Below are positions 1-9,740 of a stretch of 64,000 bases of DNA, one piece after another. Numbering within the stretch: position 1 is the stretch's first letter; each line of letters starts with the position of its first letter. The notes under the pieces were generated by a model. The model searched no databases, was not told the origin of the DNA, and worked only from the letters and a program-made list of their open reading frames with translations. The translations under genes and the position numbers were made by a program. Origin of the DNA: Bacteroidota bacterium (GTDB lineage Bacteria; Bacteroidota; Bacteroidia; B-17B0; Aurantibacillaceae); NCBI GenBank assembly GCA_016708845.1, contig JADJFB010000009.1, positions 196,823 to 260,822 on the forward strand, read 5' to 3'.

Positions 1-754
1 TATTAGCTGTTAGTGGGGATATTGACCAAGTAAACGCTTTAAAGAAATTAAGCTTTTAAATAAATTACAATCAGCTAATACTATGCCTCAGGCAAAATAT
101 AAATTACCAGAGATTGACAAAACACGTATCTATTTTGTAGATAAAAAAGGAGCGCCACAATCCGAAATTAGAGTTGGTAATTTATCATTACCATATGATG
201 CGACAGAAGAATTTTTTAAATCCAATATCATGAACTATTCTTTTGCTGGGGCATTTAATAGTAGAGTGAATTTTATCTTGCGCGAAGTAAAAGGTTTTAC
301 TTATGGTGCACGTGGTGGTTTTAGTGGAAATAAATTTGTAGCACCATATACAATTGGTGCTGGTGTAAAAGCTAACACAACAGATAGTTCTTTAGTTATC
401 ATCATGGATGAATTAAAAAAATACTGCGAAGGTGGAATTACTGCTGAAGAATTAGAATTCACTAAAAATGCTATGGCGCAAGCTGATGCATTAAAATACG
501 AATCGCCTCAACAAAAATTAGGCTTTGTAAAACGTATTTTAGATTATAATTTAGATAAAAGCTACGTAGCTAAACAAGGAGAAATTATCAAAACAATTAC
601 AAAAGCAGAAATTGACGCTTTAGCTAAAAAGAATTTACCATATAATAACATGGTTATTTTAATTGTTGGCGATAAAGCAACTAACTTCGAAAAACTATCT
701 AAACTTGGTTATGAAATCATCGAGTTAGATGTAAATGGAAATAAGGTTAATTAG
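1..754 (+). CDS. M16 family zinc peptidase (pitrilysin-like), C-terminal part, frameshifted
   Basis: This is the C-terminal half of an M16 metalloprotease; its N-terminus lies outside the window. From about position 200 the translation shows a peptidase_M16_C-type domain, including the R-x-x-K-G-x-x-Y pattern (REVKGFTYGARGG) that supplies the family's conserved Arg/Tyr pair. The zinc motif HxxEH would be upstream and is not visible. The first 57 bases are open in another frame (LAVSGDIDQVNALKKLSF, then TAA at 57-59), and the downstream frame is open back to about base 56. A one-base indel in the T/A run at 51-60 therefore splits the gene. The ATG at 83 is internal, not a start. Being the C-terminal unit, it may be either a single-domain M16 subunit or the end of a two-domain protein. 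Confidence 0.85.
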
Positions 755-768
755 ACAATATGACAATT

Positions 769-807
769 AGATAATTTGACAATGAATTTATTCTTGTCAA
801 ATTATCT
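769..807. repeat. Perfect 14-bp inverted repeat (hairpin)
   Basis: The arms at 769-782 (AGATAATTTGACAA) and 794-807 (TTGTCAAATTATCT) are exact reverse complements around an 11-base loop. Shorter flanking arms, GACAAT and ATTGTC, extend the pairing. It lies between the M16 gene and bshA. There is no T-run directly after the stem, so it is a poor intrinsic terminator. It may be a transcript-end hairpin or a copy of a dispersed intergenic element; the TTTGACAATTTGGCA stretch just before mreB (about 51640-51655) is similar to one arm. Confidence 0.6.
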
Positions 808-854
808 GTTTTCATTGTCGAATTGACTCATTAACTAATTATCGAATTAAAAAC

Positions 855-1985
855 ATGAATATAGGAATTGTATGTTACCCAACCTTTGGTGGTAGTGGTG
901 TTGTAGCAACCGAATTAGGGATAGCATTAGCACATAAAGGACATAAAGTACATTTTATAACTTACTCGCAACCATTTAGATTAAATCAGTTTAACGAAAA
1001 CTTATTTTATCATGAGGTAAACGTCAATGATTATCCGTTATTTGATTATCAACCTTATGAAAGTGTACTAGCCAGTAAAATTGTAGATGTTGCTATTTAC
1101 GAACGATTGGACATATTGCACGTTCATTACGCTATTCCTCACGCTTCGGTAGCTTATTTAGCACAACAAATTTTAAAATCGCGTAAAATAAAGTTGCCTT
1201 ACATTACTACCTTGCATGGAATTGATATCACATTAGTTGGACAAGGTCCATCTTTTGAACCCGTGATTTTCTTTTCTTTAAATAATAGTAATGCGATTAC
1301 TTCTGTTTCTGAAAGCTTGAGAAAAGACACTTTAAAAACATTTAAGATTGCAAACGATATCAAAGTTATTCCAAACTTTATCAAAATAGAAGATTACCAG
1401 CATCCAACAGAAGCTTGTCACCGTAAAAACTTTGCTGCACCAAACGAACGCATTTTAATTCACATTTCTAACTTCAGAAAAGTGAAACGTGTAGAAGATG
1501 TGTTAAGAGTTTTTGATATTGTGAGAAAAGAAATTCCTTGTAAATTAATATTAGTAGGCGACGGACCAGAAAGACCAGCTATTGATAAATTATGCAGAGA
1601 ATTAAATACGTGTAGCGATATTATCTCTGTTGGCAAGATTGCAAACCCCAAAGAAGTTTTATCAATAGCAGATGTATTTGTTTTACCATCAGAAACTGAA
1701 AGCTTTGGATTATCTGCTTTAGAAGCAATGGCGGTTAAAATCCCTGTTATATCATCAAATACTGGTGGTATTCCTGAATTAAATATTCATGGTAAAACAG
1801 GTTACATGAATAAAGTGGGTGATTATGAAGACATGGCAAAAAACACCATTGCCTTATTATCTGACGAAAAGAAATTTCAACAGTTTAGAGAAAATGCTTT
1901 TGAACAAGCCAAAAAATTTGATATTGAAGCTATACTTCCTATGTATGAAAAATTATACAAGGAAGTTATTGCTGCAGGGATTTAA
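855..1985 (+). CDS. bshA: N-acetyl-alpha-D-glucosaminyl L-malate synthase BshA
   Basis: BshA is a GT4-family glycosyltransferase that joins UDP-GlcNAc to L-malate in the first step of bacillithiol synthesis, in the cytoplasm. The 376-residue length fits the family. The N-terminus (MNIGIVCYPTFGGSGVVATE) is the typical BshA GT-B start with the glycine-rich loop. HVHYAIPHA and TLHGIDITL follow, and the nucleotide-sugar site is the E-x7-E element ETESFGLSALE near residue 280. The ATG follows an intergenic hairpin and stands alone. The convergent T9SS cargo gene ends 4 bp downstream. The other bacillithiol genes are not in the window. Confidence 0.95.
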   Translation: MNIGIVCYPTFGGSGVVATELGIALAHKGHKVHFITYSQPFRLNQFNENLFYHEVNVNDYPLFDYQPYESVLASKIVDVAIYERLDILHVHYAIPHASVAYLAQQILKSRKIKLPYITTLHGIDITLVGQGPSFEPVIFFSLNNSNAITSVSESLRKDTLKTFKIANDIKVIPNFIKIEDYQHPTEACHRKNFAAPNERILIHISNFRKVKRVEDVLRVFDIVRKEIPCKLILVGDGPERPAIDKLCRELNTCSDIISVGKIANPKEVLSIADVFVLPSETESFGLSALEAMAVKIPVISSNTGGIPELNIHGKTGYMNKVGDYEDMAKNTIALLSDEKKFQQFRENAFEQAKKFDIEAILPMYEKLYKEVIAAGI

Positions 1986-1989
1986 ACTT

Positions 1990-2961
1990 CTACTGAACCA
2001 CAATTTTTCGAGTCGTACATTTCATTCCTTGGTAAACTTTTAAAAAATAAACCCCTTTGGATTGATTTGATAAATCAATCGTGTAAGCCGATAGTTTACT
2101 TTTTGCGGATGAGTGAATTTTTGCTCCAAGCATATTATACACTTCTACATATTGTTCTTCATTATTTGCAGTTTGAGATCGAATAGTAAAAATTCCATTT
2201 GATGGATTTGGAAATATTTCAATATCATTTTCAGTAGTCACTAATTCATTCACTCCTGTGGGAAGCGTGACACTTGCATCATCTAACCAAAGAATACTTC
2301 CTGCTTTTGGATTTTTATCTAATGAAGACGAACTTATTAAAACCCACATAGTATCTGGTGTTAAGGCGCTAACATAAGTCATGTTAATGGTTGCTTGTTG
2401 CCAACCTGAATTTCCAGTTGCAACATTTGTTTTAAATATACCTCCAGCTATTAAACTTCTTTGCTTAACCAACGATACACGAAATACAGCCGTATCATTT
2501 CCGTTAGGTTTGTACTGATAATAAATATGAAATTGTGTGATTTTTTGAGTGTAAGGAATACCAGGTGCATATGATTGGTTAGAAACATTCGCATTACCGT
2601 TAAATAAAATACCCAAAGTATCATTATAAGGATGTCCAATAAAAGGCGTTCCCCAAGCATTATAATAGTTCCAAGATGCTGGTGTATAAGCTCTGGTTTG
2701 CAAACGCACTGAGTAACTTCCTGAATGAACTGTATCAGAACATCTAGTGACAGAAATTGGACTGCTTCCTAAAAAAGAGCTATTAAAATAATTATAATCC
2801 CACCAACCAGTTGTAGCGTTTCCGCTATTAGGATTCATAGCTGTTGGCACTAAAAAATCATTGGTCCATGTTTCGAAACCAGGATTAATTATTTGAGCAT
2901 TTAATTGATGCGTTGATGATAAAATAATGAACGCGAAACAAAATTGTAAAAGTTTTTTCAT
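1990..2961 (-). CDS. Secreted T9SS type A cargo protein with PCMD-like carbohydrate-associated domain
   Basis: This 323-residue protein has an N-terminal signal peptide (MKKLLQFCFAFIILSSTHQLNAQ). A beta-rich domain follows, beginning NPGFETWTND and ending SILWLDDASV, with the look of the PCMD (putative carbohydrate metabolism) or carbohydrate-binding folds of Bacteroidota. The last 80 residues are a classic T9SS type A sorting domain: FPNPSNGIFTI, VEVYNMLGAKI, and a KGVYFLKV...TRKIVVQ end. It should be exported by Sec, then by T9SS, and be attached to or released from the cell surface. The substrate is unknown. A -7-like box lies at 2985-2992. Confidence 0.85.
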   Translation of the reverse strand: MKKLLQFCFAFIILSSTHQLNAQIINPGFETWTNDFLVPTAMNPNSGNATTGWWDYNYFNSSFLGSSPISVTRCSDTVHSGSYSVRLQTRAYTPASWNYYNAWGTPFIGHPYNDTLGILFNGNANVSNQSYAPGIPYTQKITQFHIYYQYKPNGNDTAVFRVSLVKQRSLIAGGIFKTNVATGNSGWQQATINMTYVSALTPDTMWVLISSSSLDKNPKAGSILWLDDASVTLPTGVNELVTTENDIEIFPNPSNGIFTIRSQTANNEEQYVEVYNMLGAKIHSSAKSKLSAYTIDLSNQSKGVYFLKVYQGMKCTTRKIVVQ

Positions 2962-2984
2962 TGTATTTTTTTAAATTTATAAAT

Positions 2985-2992
2985 CAAAGATA
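2985..2992 (-). promoter_or_regulatory. Bacteroidota-type -7 box for the type A cargo gene
   Basis: On the minus strand this reads TATCTTTG, an exact match to the Bacteroidota -7 consensus TAnnTTTG, about 24 bp upstream of the ATG at 2961. No good -33 TTTG is seen at the usual spacing. Confidence 0.45.
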
Positions 2993-3042
2993 AAATAATT
3001 TATGACTTAAAAAAATGACAATGGTTAGTTGTAAACCAGAAA

Positions 3043-3285
3043 CTAAAGTGGAGATAAATGCTTTCTTGCAGGCTTTTCACACTCTTCAAAAACAGTTCCG
3101 CCTAAATACGGTTGTAATCTATTAAAATCAGTTGTTTTAATGTAATAACTTCCTAAAGCAGAGTATAATTTAGTTTGGTCGGTGGTGCTTTCTTTAGCGT
3201 AATAGGTTTTAATATCATCTATTAAAACCATCGTTAATAAATCATCTAACTTCCTTTTACTTTTATACCATTTTAATGTTTCCAT
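3043..3285 (-). CDS. Small hypothetical protein (80 aa), coupled to the C45 hydrolase gene
   Basis: The ORF starts METLKWYKSKRKLDDLL and encodes a largely helical, charged protein with no signal peptide. Its ATG lies one codon after the TAA of the preceding hydrolase and in the same frame. It is therefore either a translationally coupled small gene or the true C-terminus of the hydrolase after a nonsense change. I do not recognise a family. The soluble composition and independent Met favour a separate gene, but only weakly. Confidence 0.5.
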   Translation of the reverse strand: METLKWYKSKRKLDDLLTMVLIDDIKTYYAKESTTDQTKLYSALGSYYIKTTDFNRLQPYLGGTVFEECEKPARKHLSPL

Positions 3286-3288
3286 GTA

Positions 3289-4985
3289 TTAGTTTGCTTC
3301 TGATATTTGACATTTAGATAAACTCTCTCTGATTTGTTTTTCTTCTTTCAATGTAGCAATTTCTTTGGTGAGTGCTAAGTTATAATATTCAATGGCGTTA
3401 TTGTAATTATGTCGCGATGCATAGTAATCTCCTAAAATCTGATACATATAATAACTCTCAGAATTTGATTGTATAAACGCATTTTCAAATTGTGGGGGTA
3501 ATTCTATTTTATCTGAAGCTTTCGTAATAAATTGTATGTAATGTTTTAAGTTTTTGAAGTGCAAGAAATTTTGATAGCCTTTTGATTTCAAGAATTCGTC
3601 TGCTGGAATAGTAAATTTAGCTTCATTAATAGCTTTGTTTGCATGAATTGTTTTAGCATTTGCAAATACTGAATCTAAATTATAACATACAAATTCACCA
3701 CACTGAAAAGGGTTAGCACTTACCCACATTAATTTATCTTGTGGTTTAAAAATAACCGCGTGATGCGCTAGCAATTGATTTAAACCTTTCTCATTAGTTA
3801 AACCAATATTCTTGTCATTTAATCCTTTTTGGTTTCTTAAAATAGCTGCTGCTTGCAAATAGTTAATTGTATCACTATTGCTTAGTAATTGTTTCAAACG
3901 AATGTTTCTATATAAAGAAGAGCTTTCAATTTGATTATTCAAATTTGCAATATCATTTTCATACTCTTTACCTTGGTAATGATTAGGACAAATAATTTGA
4001 TTTGAATTAGGCACTTCATACACATCCATTTTTGTTGGAGATTTCTCTATACTAATTGTTTTGTTATCCAAAGCACTTCCCAATTAAAATACTTTCCGAT
4101 AAACACATCTCGTTTTTTAGCAATAGCAACTGCCTCTTCAATATTTTTAGCGTACTGTAAAATCTCTCTTGCTAATAATGCAATAGGTGTTGCTGCACCT
4201 GTTGGGATAGAACTTTTCGCAGCATTAATAGTAACTGTTAATCCCTGGTCGTTCATACCGCTGCAAGCACCAATAAAACCACTCCAAGTAACGGTAGCAA
4301 ATTTGTATCCTTTTGTAGGATTGGTGAACTGAACGATTTTATTTTTCGCAAAATCATCTCCACTATAAAAATCAAAATTACGTCCCACTAATAATTTTCC
4401 ATCGGCACTTTTTTTATCCCATACCGAAAATGACGTACAACCAACAGTCATGTTTTTATCTTGTAAAGCATGTCCAATATCGTGCGCTCCATGGTAATTT
4501 AAAATACGATGATATTTTGGTGCAATGAAATCATATTCATCGCTTGCGTATTTTGAAATGCCTAAAATTTCTTCTTTATACTCTTCAGTTATATGGTCGG
4601 GTAAATGACGATTGAAATAACCGACAAAGTATTTTAAAAATTTTAAATAGTTTAAATTAGGTACTAATAATTGTATCTGACGAAAAAATGCTTCTTCTTG
4701 AAACTGATGCAGTTCTTTAGTTAACATCCCATTAGCAACTCCTCTTTCATAACCATCACCTTCTACATACAATTCCCATAAACCACTTTTACTATGTCGC
4801 AACCAATTATTATTGACTTTGTAAAACTCTTTATCAATGGTTTCTCTTTTCCAATTTAATGTAGTGTCGTTTTTAATTTCAGGAACCTCAATTTGAACAG
4901 CGAAAATGAAATAAATAAAAAAAACAGTCAATAGGATGGCAAATACTAATAAGGTTTTTAATATTATTTTACGAAGTTTAGCCAT
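3289..4985 (-). CDS. C45-family (acyl-CoA:6-APA acyltransferase-like) hydrolase, frameshifted
   Basis: The gene encodes about 560 residues in two frames, 4985 to about 4080 and about 4083 to 3289. The junction GKYFNWE/GSALDNKTI shows a one-base indel near 4080. The N-terminus has one membrane anchor (ILKTLLVFAILLTVFFIYFIF). The catalytic part carries MTVGCTSFSVWD with a candidate nucleophile Cys at about residue 183, followed by LLVGRNFDFYSG. This is the pattern of Ntn hydrolases in the C45 group (isopenicillin N acyltransferase and acid-ceramidase-like enzymes). Such enzymes self-process before the Cys and act on amides. The C-terminal third is helical and TPR-like (YYMYQILGDYYASRHNYNNA). 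The substrate is unknown. A -7-like box lies at 4999-5006. Confidence 0.75.
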
Positions 4986-4998
4986 GGTATGAGGTTAG

Positions 4999-5006
4999 CA
5001 AATTTA
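4999..5006 (-). promoter_or_regulatory. Bacteroidota-type -7 box for the C45 hydrolase gene
   Basis: The minus strand reads TAAATTTG (TAnnTTTG), 14 bp upstream of the ATG at 4985. The predicted start of transcription would leave a leader of only a few bases. Confidence 0.4.
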
Positions 5007-5031
5007 CGGAAAATCTATGAATGTTGAAGTA

Positions 5032-5205
5032 TAGAACGTAGATAACGCTGATGGTTATGATTAATTATGATTTAGATAGGAACACTGATTTAACGGATTA
5101 GGCGGATATACACAGATAAAAGATTTAATAATCAGAGAAATAAACATTTTACGAATACTAAATCCGTGTCTATCTGTTTCATCCATTAAATCCTCGTTTC
5201 TACTA
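5032..5205. repeat. Dispersed intergenic repeat, copy A (MITE/REP-like)
   Basis: This 174-bp noncoding stretch begins TAGAAC-GTAGATAACGCTGAT-GGTTATGATTA and ends with ATCCGTGTC and CGTTTCTA. The same beginning and end, in reverse orientation, form the block at 33234-33342. The ends are imperfect inverted repeats (TAGAAC / GTTCTA). Internal arms, GATTTAACGGAT near 5089 and ATCCATTAAATC near 5182, can also pair. No coding potential is seen. Confidence 0.65.
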
Positions 5206-5207
5206 AA

Positions 5208-5236
5208 CAAAAAAGCCCCTCGATATCATCGAAGGG
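5208..5236 (-). terminator. Rho-independent terminator of the 5.2-6.1 kb lipoprotein gene
   Basis: The stem AGCCCTTCGAT / ATCGAGGGGCT (minus strand, one mismatch) is followed on the minus strand by TTTTTTG. It lies about 20 bp past the stop of the leftward gene ending at 5256. Confidence 0.85.
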
Positions 5237-5255
5237 CTACTTAAATAGTATTAGA

Positions 5256-6106
5256 TTACTTAATTAAAGAAGCTCTTAAAGCGTAAATCTTTCCAGAAAT
5301 AGTTTTAAAATTAGCTTCCTTCATTTCTTTAGGGTCTTTAATAACATCAATTTCTGCATGAATTTTTTTCAATTCATCATTTAAAGTAACACACTCTTTT
5401 TTGTCTTTATAATCATTTAATAAATCTGTTAAGTTTTTTAAATAAAAACGTTGATCCCATAAATGCTTGTAGCCTTTTTCTTTAGTAGCAGCATCAGTAG
5501 CTGTTTCGGTAATTTTACAAGTTAAATATAAACTCTCAACCCAAGAACCTGCAAATACAGCCGAAGCAGTATACACACGCTCATTCGTTCTTAAATAAGA
5601 ATCACTTTTAATGAAAATTTCATCTAAAATGGCTAATAATGAATCTTTATTTCCTAAGTTTTTTTCAGCACGTTTTCCAACCATCTGATCTACTGCACCT
5701 TTTAAACCTAAAGCATCAGAAGTTGTTACAACTGTTTTCATATATTTCAAAACATCCTCGCCTTTATTTGTTAACCATTGCATAAGACATATCGATATTA
5801 AATACTCCTAAGGCTAATGCTTTTGAAAATTCGCTACTTGCTGAAATTTGTTTTAGAATCTACTAATAATGCATTATTATAATCAACACCCCAATTAGAT
5901 AGTTCATTAATACTAGCTACTGGAGAAGGAATATTTGCAATAGCAAAATCAAATTTAAACTTTGTTTCCTCGTTAACTGTTATTGGAGTTGTGTCCTTTG
6001 GAGTTTCAACAACAACGTTTTCTGCAATTTCTTCAGACGGTTTATCGCCGCATGCTGTTAAAATTACCGACAAAGAGATGCTAGTGGCAAAAAATAATTT
6101 GTTCAT
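5256..6106 (-). CDS. Putative lipoprotein of unknown function, frameshifted
   Basis: The start at 6106 is chosen because it gives a proper lipoprotein signal, MNKLFFATSISLSVILTACG, with a lipobox ending LTAC. An acidic linker follows (EEIAENVVVETPKDTT). The reading frame then breaks near 5845 and again near 5782. In the intervening frame the text ISASSEFSKALALGVFNIDM joins the two halves smoothly. The rest is helical, with WVESLYLTCKITETAT and VTLNDELKKIHAEIDVIKDP. The intact protein would have about 280 residues, tethered in the inner or outer membrane. I do not recognise the family. It is monocistronic: a -7 box lies at 6134-6141 and a terminator at 5208-5236. Confidence 0.75.
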
Positions 6107-6133
6107 ATGATTAGACGTTTTTTTAAAGTTACA

Positions 6134-6165
6134 CAAAAATAAGAGTCTTCTTTTAATAAACAAGA
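6134..6165 (-). promoter_or_regulatory. Promoter of the lipoprotein gene
   Basis: The minus strand has TATTTTTG (TAnnTTTG) at 6141-6134, with CTTG (near the -33 TTTG) 19 bp further upstream at 6164-6161. The leader would be about 20 bases to the ATG at 6106. Confidence 0.5.
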
Positions 6166-6215
6166 AACTAATATCTATTGACTATATTAAATAATACATT
6201 TTATTAACAAAAAAA

Positions 6216-6240
6216 GGGCTCACCTGCTGTGAGCCCTTTT
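6216..6240 (-). terminator. Rho-independent terminator of the efflux operon
   Basis: The perfect stem GGGCTCAC / GTGAGCCC has a 4-base loop and A/T runs on both sides (AAAAAAA before, TTTT after). It lies 15 bp past the RND gene stop at 6251 on the minus strand, and could also stop rightward transcription. Confidence 0.85.
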
Positions 6241-6250
6241 AAAACAAAGA

Positions 6251-9200
6251 TTATCGGTCTAAATTACCATAATCGATTTTTTTACCTTGTATGGCCAAAA
6301 TACCTCTTAATATTAAAATTAAGAATGGGATATATTTTACTGCCAATGGCAACTCAAAGTGTTTTAAAATCACATCCGATTTACGTTTTAATCGTTCGGT
6401 TATTAAATACATCGCCGGTATCAATAACAAAGTTAATACGGTTGCAAATAATAAACCAAAAATCATGGTCCAGCTTAACGGGCCAAAGAATGCTACATTA
6501 TCACCACCAAAAAATATTTTTGGATTACCTGAAGATAATAACGATTCGAAGTTAATATTTAAACCTACTGCTAATGGAATTAGACCTAGTATAGCTGCCG
6601 TTGCAGTTAATATTACTGGTGTCATACGTGTGCGGCCTGCTTCAACTGTTGCATCGTATAAATTCATGCCGCCTTCGCGAGCAAACTCTGCAAACTCAAC
6701 TAATAAAATACCATTACGCACCACAATACCACCAAGGGCAATAATACCAATACCAGTCATTACAATACTCATATCCATTTTAAATACAGATACGCCTATT
6801 AAAACACCTACAATACTAAATACAATTTCAGATAAAATAATTAATGGCTTTCCTAATGAGTTAAATAAACCTACTAATACCAATAACATTAAACCAATTG
6901 CAGTTAACATGGCATTACCTAAAAAGCTCATTGTTTCTTGTTGCTCTTCTTTATCGCCAGCAAACTTAACTATGACATTTCCCGTTTTTTTGTAGTTTTT
7001 CATAGCGCGTTCAACCTTTGCAACTACTTCGTTAGGGTTGTAACCATCTTTAATATCAGATGATAAAGTGATAACTCGTTTATTGTTTTTACGTTTTATA
7101 CCAGCATAAGTGTAATCGTATCGAATATCACATACAGATGCTAATGGCACACTACGAACCATACCGCCCATATTCATATCACGATATGTAATTTTTAAGT
7201 TACGCAAGGTTTCAATATCAATACGTTGATCAAAATTATAACGTAATTGTACTGGATATTCGTCATCAACATCTCTAAATTTAGTAGCCTCAACGCCATA
7301 CACAGCACCACGAATTTCCATAGCTAATTGATACGTTGAAATTCCTTCGCGCAAAGCGCGCTCTCTATCAATATCAAAAACAATTTCAGGTTTGTTATTT
7401 ACGAAGTCAGATTTTAAGCTTACTACGCCTTCAATTTTAGAATCTGAAATGAATTTTTTTAATCCATCAGAGTTCGCATTTAAGTCTTTAAAATCTTCTC
7501 CAATAATTTCAATACTAATTGGTTTTGGAGTTGGCGGCCCACTTTGCTCCTTATTAACAACAATATCTGCACCTGCAATTCCCCAATCTAAAGCTTGTAA
7601 TTCTTGCAAATATTTTGAAGTAGATTCACCTTCACGTTCTTCAAATCCAATAAACGAAATAGCAATTTTGCCTTTGTTAGGATAAGAGTTTTGATCGCCA
7701 TCAGCCGGATCGGTTACACCAATAGTAACGTTGGTAATCATTGATTCAACTAAATGATTATCTTTTCCAATAACAGACTCAACTTTTGCCTCTACTCTGC
7801 GCATAACGGCATTAGTTACTTTTGGATCTGTTCCTTCTGGTAATTTTACGTACACGTAAACATTGTTAGGATCTCCGCTAGGGAAAAACACTACTTTAGG
7901 GCTACGTACTGCAAATAATACGATTGAGAATACAAATAAAATAACCACGTATAATAACGGACGCCAAGGTTTACGTAAAAACCATTCTAATACTTTTACA
8001 TAACGTTTTACAAAACCTGGCCAAATTCTAAATTGCCATGCTTCGATTGCTTTGTATAACCATAAACGGTTTAAAACTAAGAAGAATGCTAAAAACACAG
8101 TGAAGTTACCTACAGCAAAATGACCTGTTAAGTATGAGAATAAAGCTACTAAACCATACACAATTAACTGTAAACGTGCTTTTTTAGTAATCTTGCCGTG
8201 CTCTTTACTTTCTTCTTCGTGCGATTTCACAAAATCAACCGCAAACACTGGGTTAATAATATACGCTACAAATAACGATGCTAATAACGAGATGATTAAT
8301 GTTACTGGCAAAAAGTACATGAACTTACCAATGATACCTTGCCAAAATACTAGTGGAATAAATGGTGCTAGTGTGGTAATTGTACCTGATAATACCGGCA
8401 TAAACACTTCGCCAACAGCCCTTTTAGCGGCTGTTTTAATTTCAATTTTACCATTATCAAAAATACGATGTGTGTTTTCAATTACCACAATGGCATCATC
8501 TACCACAATACCCAGGGCGAGAATGAAGGAAAAGAGTACAATCATATTAAAGGAGAAACCTATACTTGGCATTACCAAGAATGCAATAAACATGGATAAA
8601 GGAACAGAAAGAGCAACAAACAAAGCGTTAGTTACTCCCATAAAAAACATTAAAACAACGGTTACTAAAATAAATCCAATAATGATCGTATTAATTAAAT
8701 CCGTTAAAGATGATTTTGTTTTATCACTTTGGTCGCCACTAATAGTAATATCAAGCCCTTGAGGAAACTCATTCTTTTTCATATCAGCAATAATTTCTTC
8801 AATTTTATCTGCTGCATCAATTAGGTTTTCGCCCGAACGTTTAACTACATTTAATGTAATTACATTTTTACCCTTTGAACTTGAGTAGCTTTCTTGTTCT
8901 TTAAAACCATCAACAACTGTTGCAAAATCTTTAATAAATAATTTGGCGCCAGACGCTGATGTAACAATAATGTTTTCAATTTCTTTAGGATCTTTAAATT
9001 CACTTTTAATACTTAAGGTTGGCTTCATGCCATTTAAAGGAATATTACCACCAGATATAGTCAAGTTTTCTTGACCAATAGCACGTTGTATGTCAGTTAA
9101 AGTTAAATGCGCTGCTTGTAATTTATAGGCATCAATATTTACTTGAATTTCGCGATCTAAAGCGCCAACTAACTTTACTTCGTTAATCTCTTTTAAACCC

Positions 9201-9713
9201 TCTACTCTATCTTCTAAATCTTCGGCATACTTTTTAAGTTGTTTCAAATCATATTTACCAGCAATATTTATATACATGATTGGAAATTCAGAAAATGCAA
9301 TTTCTTTAATCATTGGCTCTCTAGTAAGAGTTGCTGGCATATCTGCGCGCTTCGTCAACCGCATCTTTTACTTTTTGTTTAGCAACCTCAACTTTAACAT
9401 TGGTATGAAACTCAACAACAATAACTGATACATCTTGTAATGATGTACTATTAAATTTTTTAATACCAGAAATACCTTTCAATCGTTTTTCGATTGGTTT
9501 TGTAATAGTGTTTTCGATATTAGTTGGTGAGTTACCACCATTAATGGTATTGATATAAATTGTAGGAACGGTAATATCTGGGAACTGTTCTTTTGGCAAA
9601 GAGTTGTATGCCATAATACCAGCAAGCGAAATAAAGAGGGTAATCAAATAGACCGTCATTTTATTGTCTATTGCCCAACTTGAGGGTTTAAATTCTTTTA
9701 TTTTATCTAACAT
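6251..9713 (-). CDS. RND-family efflux pump inner membrane transporter (AcrB/MexB-like), frameshifted
   Basis: The two reading-frame pieces (9713-9321 and 9364-6251) together encode about 1145 residues. The junction KDAVDEAR/ADMPATLTR at about 9350 places a one-base indel. The first piece has TM1 and the SLPKEQFPDITVPTI and GGNSPTNIENTIT motifs typical of RND pumps. The second has the proton-relay pair in ALGIVVDDAIVVIENTHR, at about residue 405 of the joined protein, matching AcrB D407/D408. It also has the GNPKIFFGGDNVAFFGPLSW loop and the terminal TM cluster. The length is somewhat above the usual 1030-1060. It should work with the adjacent MFP and TolC as a tripartite exporter. The substrate is unknown; subclass HAE-1/HME cannot be decided. 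Confidence 0.92.
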
Positions 9714-9740
9714 ATATTTAAATTTAGAAAGTTATTGAGT

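Noticed and set aside
769..807. Hairpin before bshA as a riboswitch or attenuator
   Set aside because: A single AT-rich stem without conserved aptamer parts or T-run; more like a dispersed inverted repeat.
6291..6995. 234-codon plus-strand ORF opposite the RND pump gene, and similar ones at 7392-7685 and 8193-8762
   Set aside because: Antisense shadows of a strongly conserved transporter gene; the translations lack any domain character.
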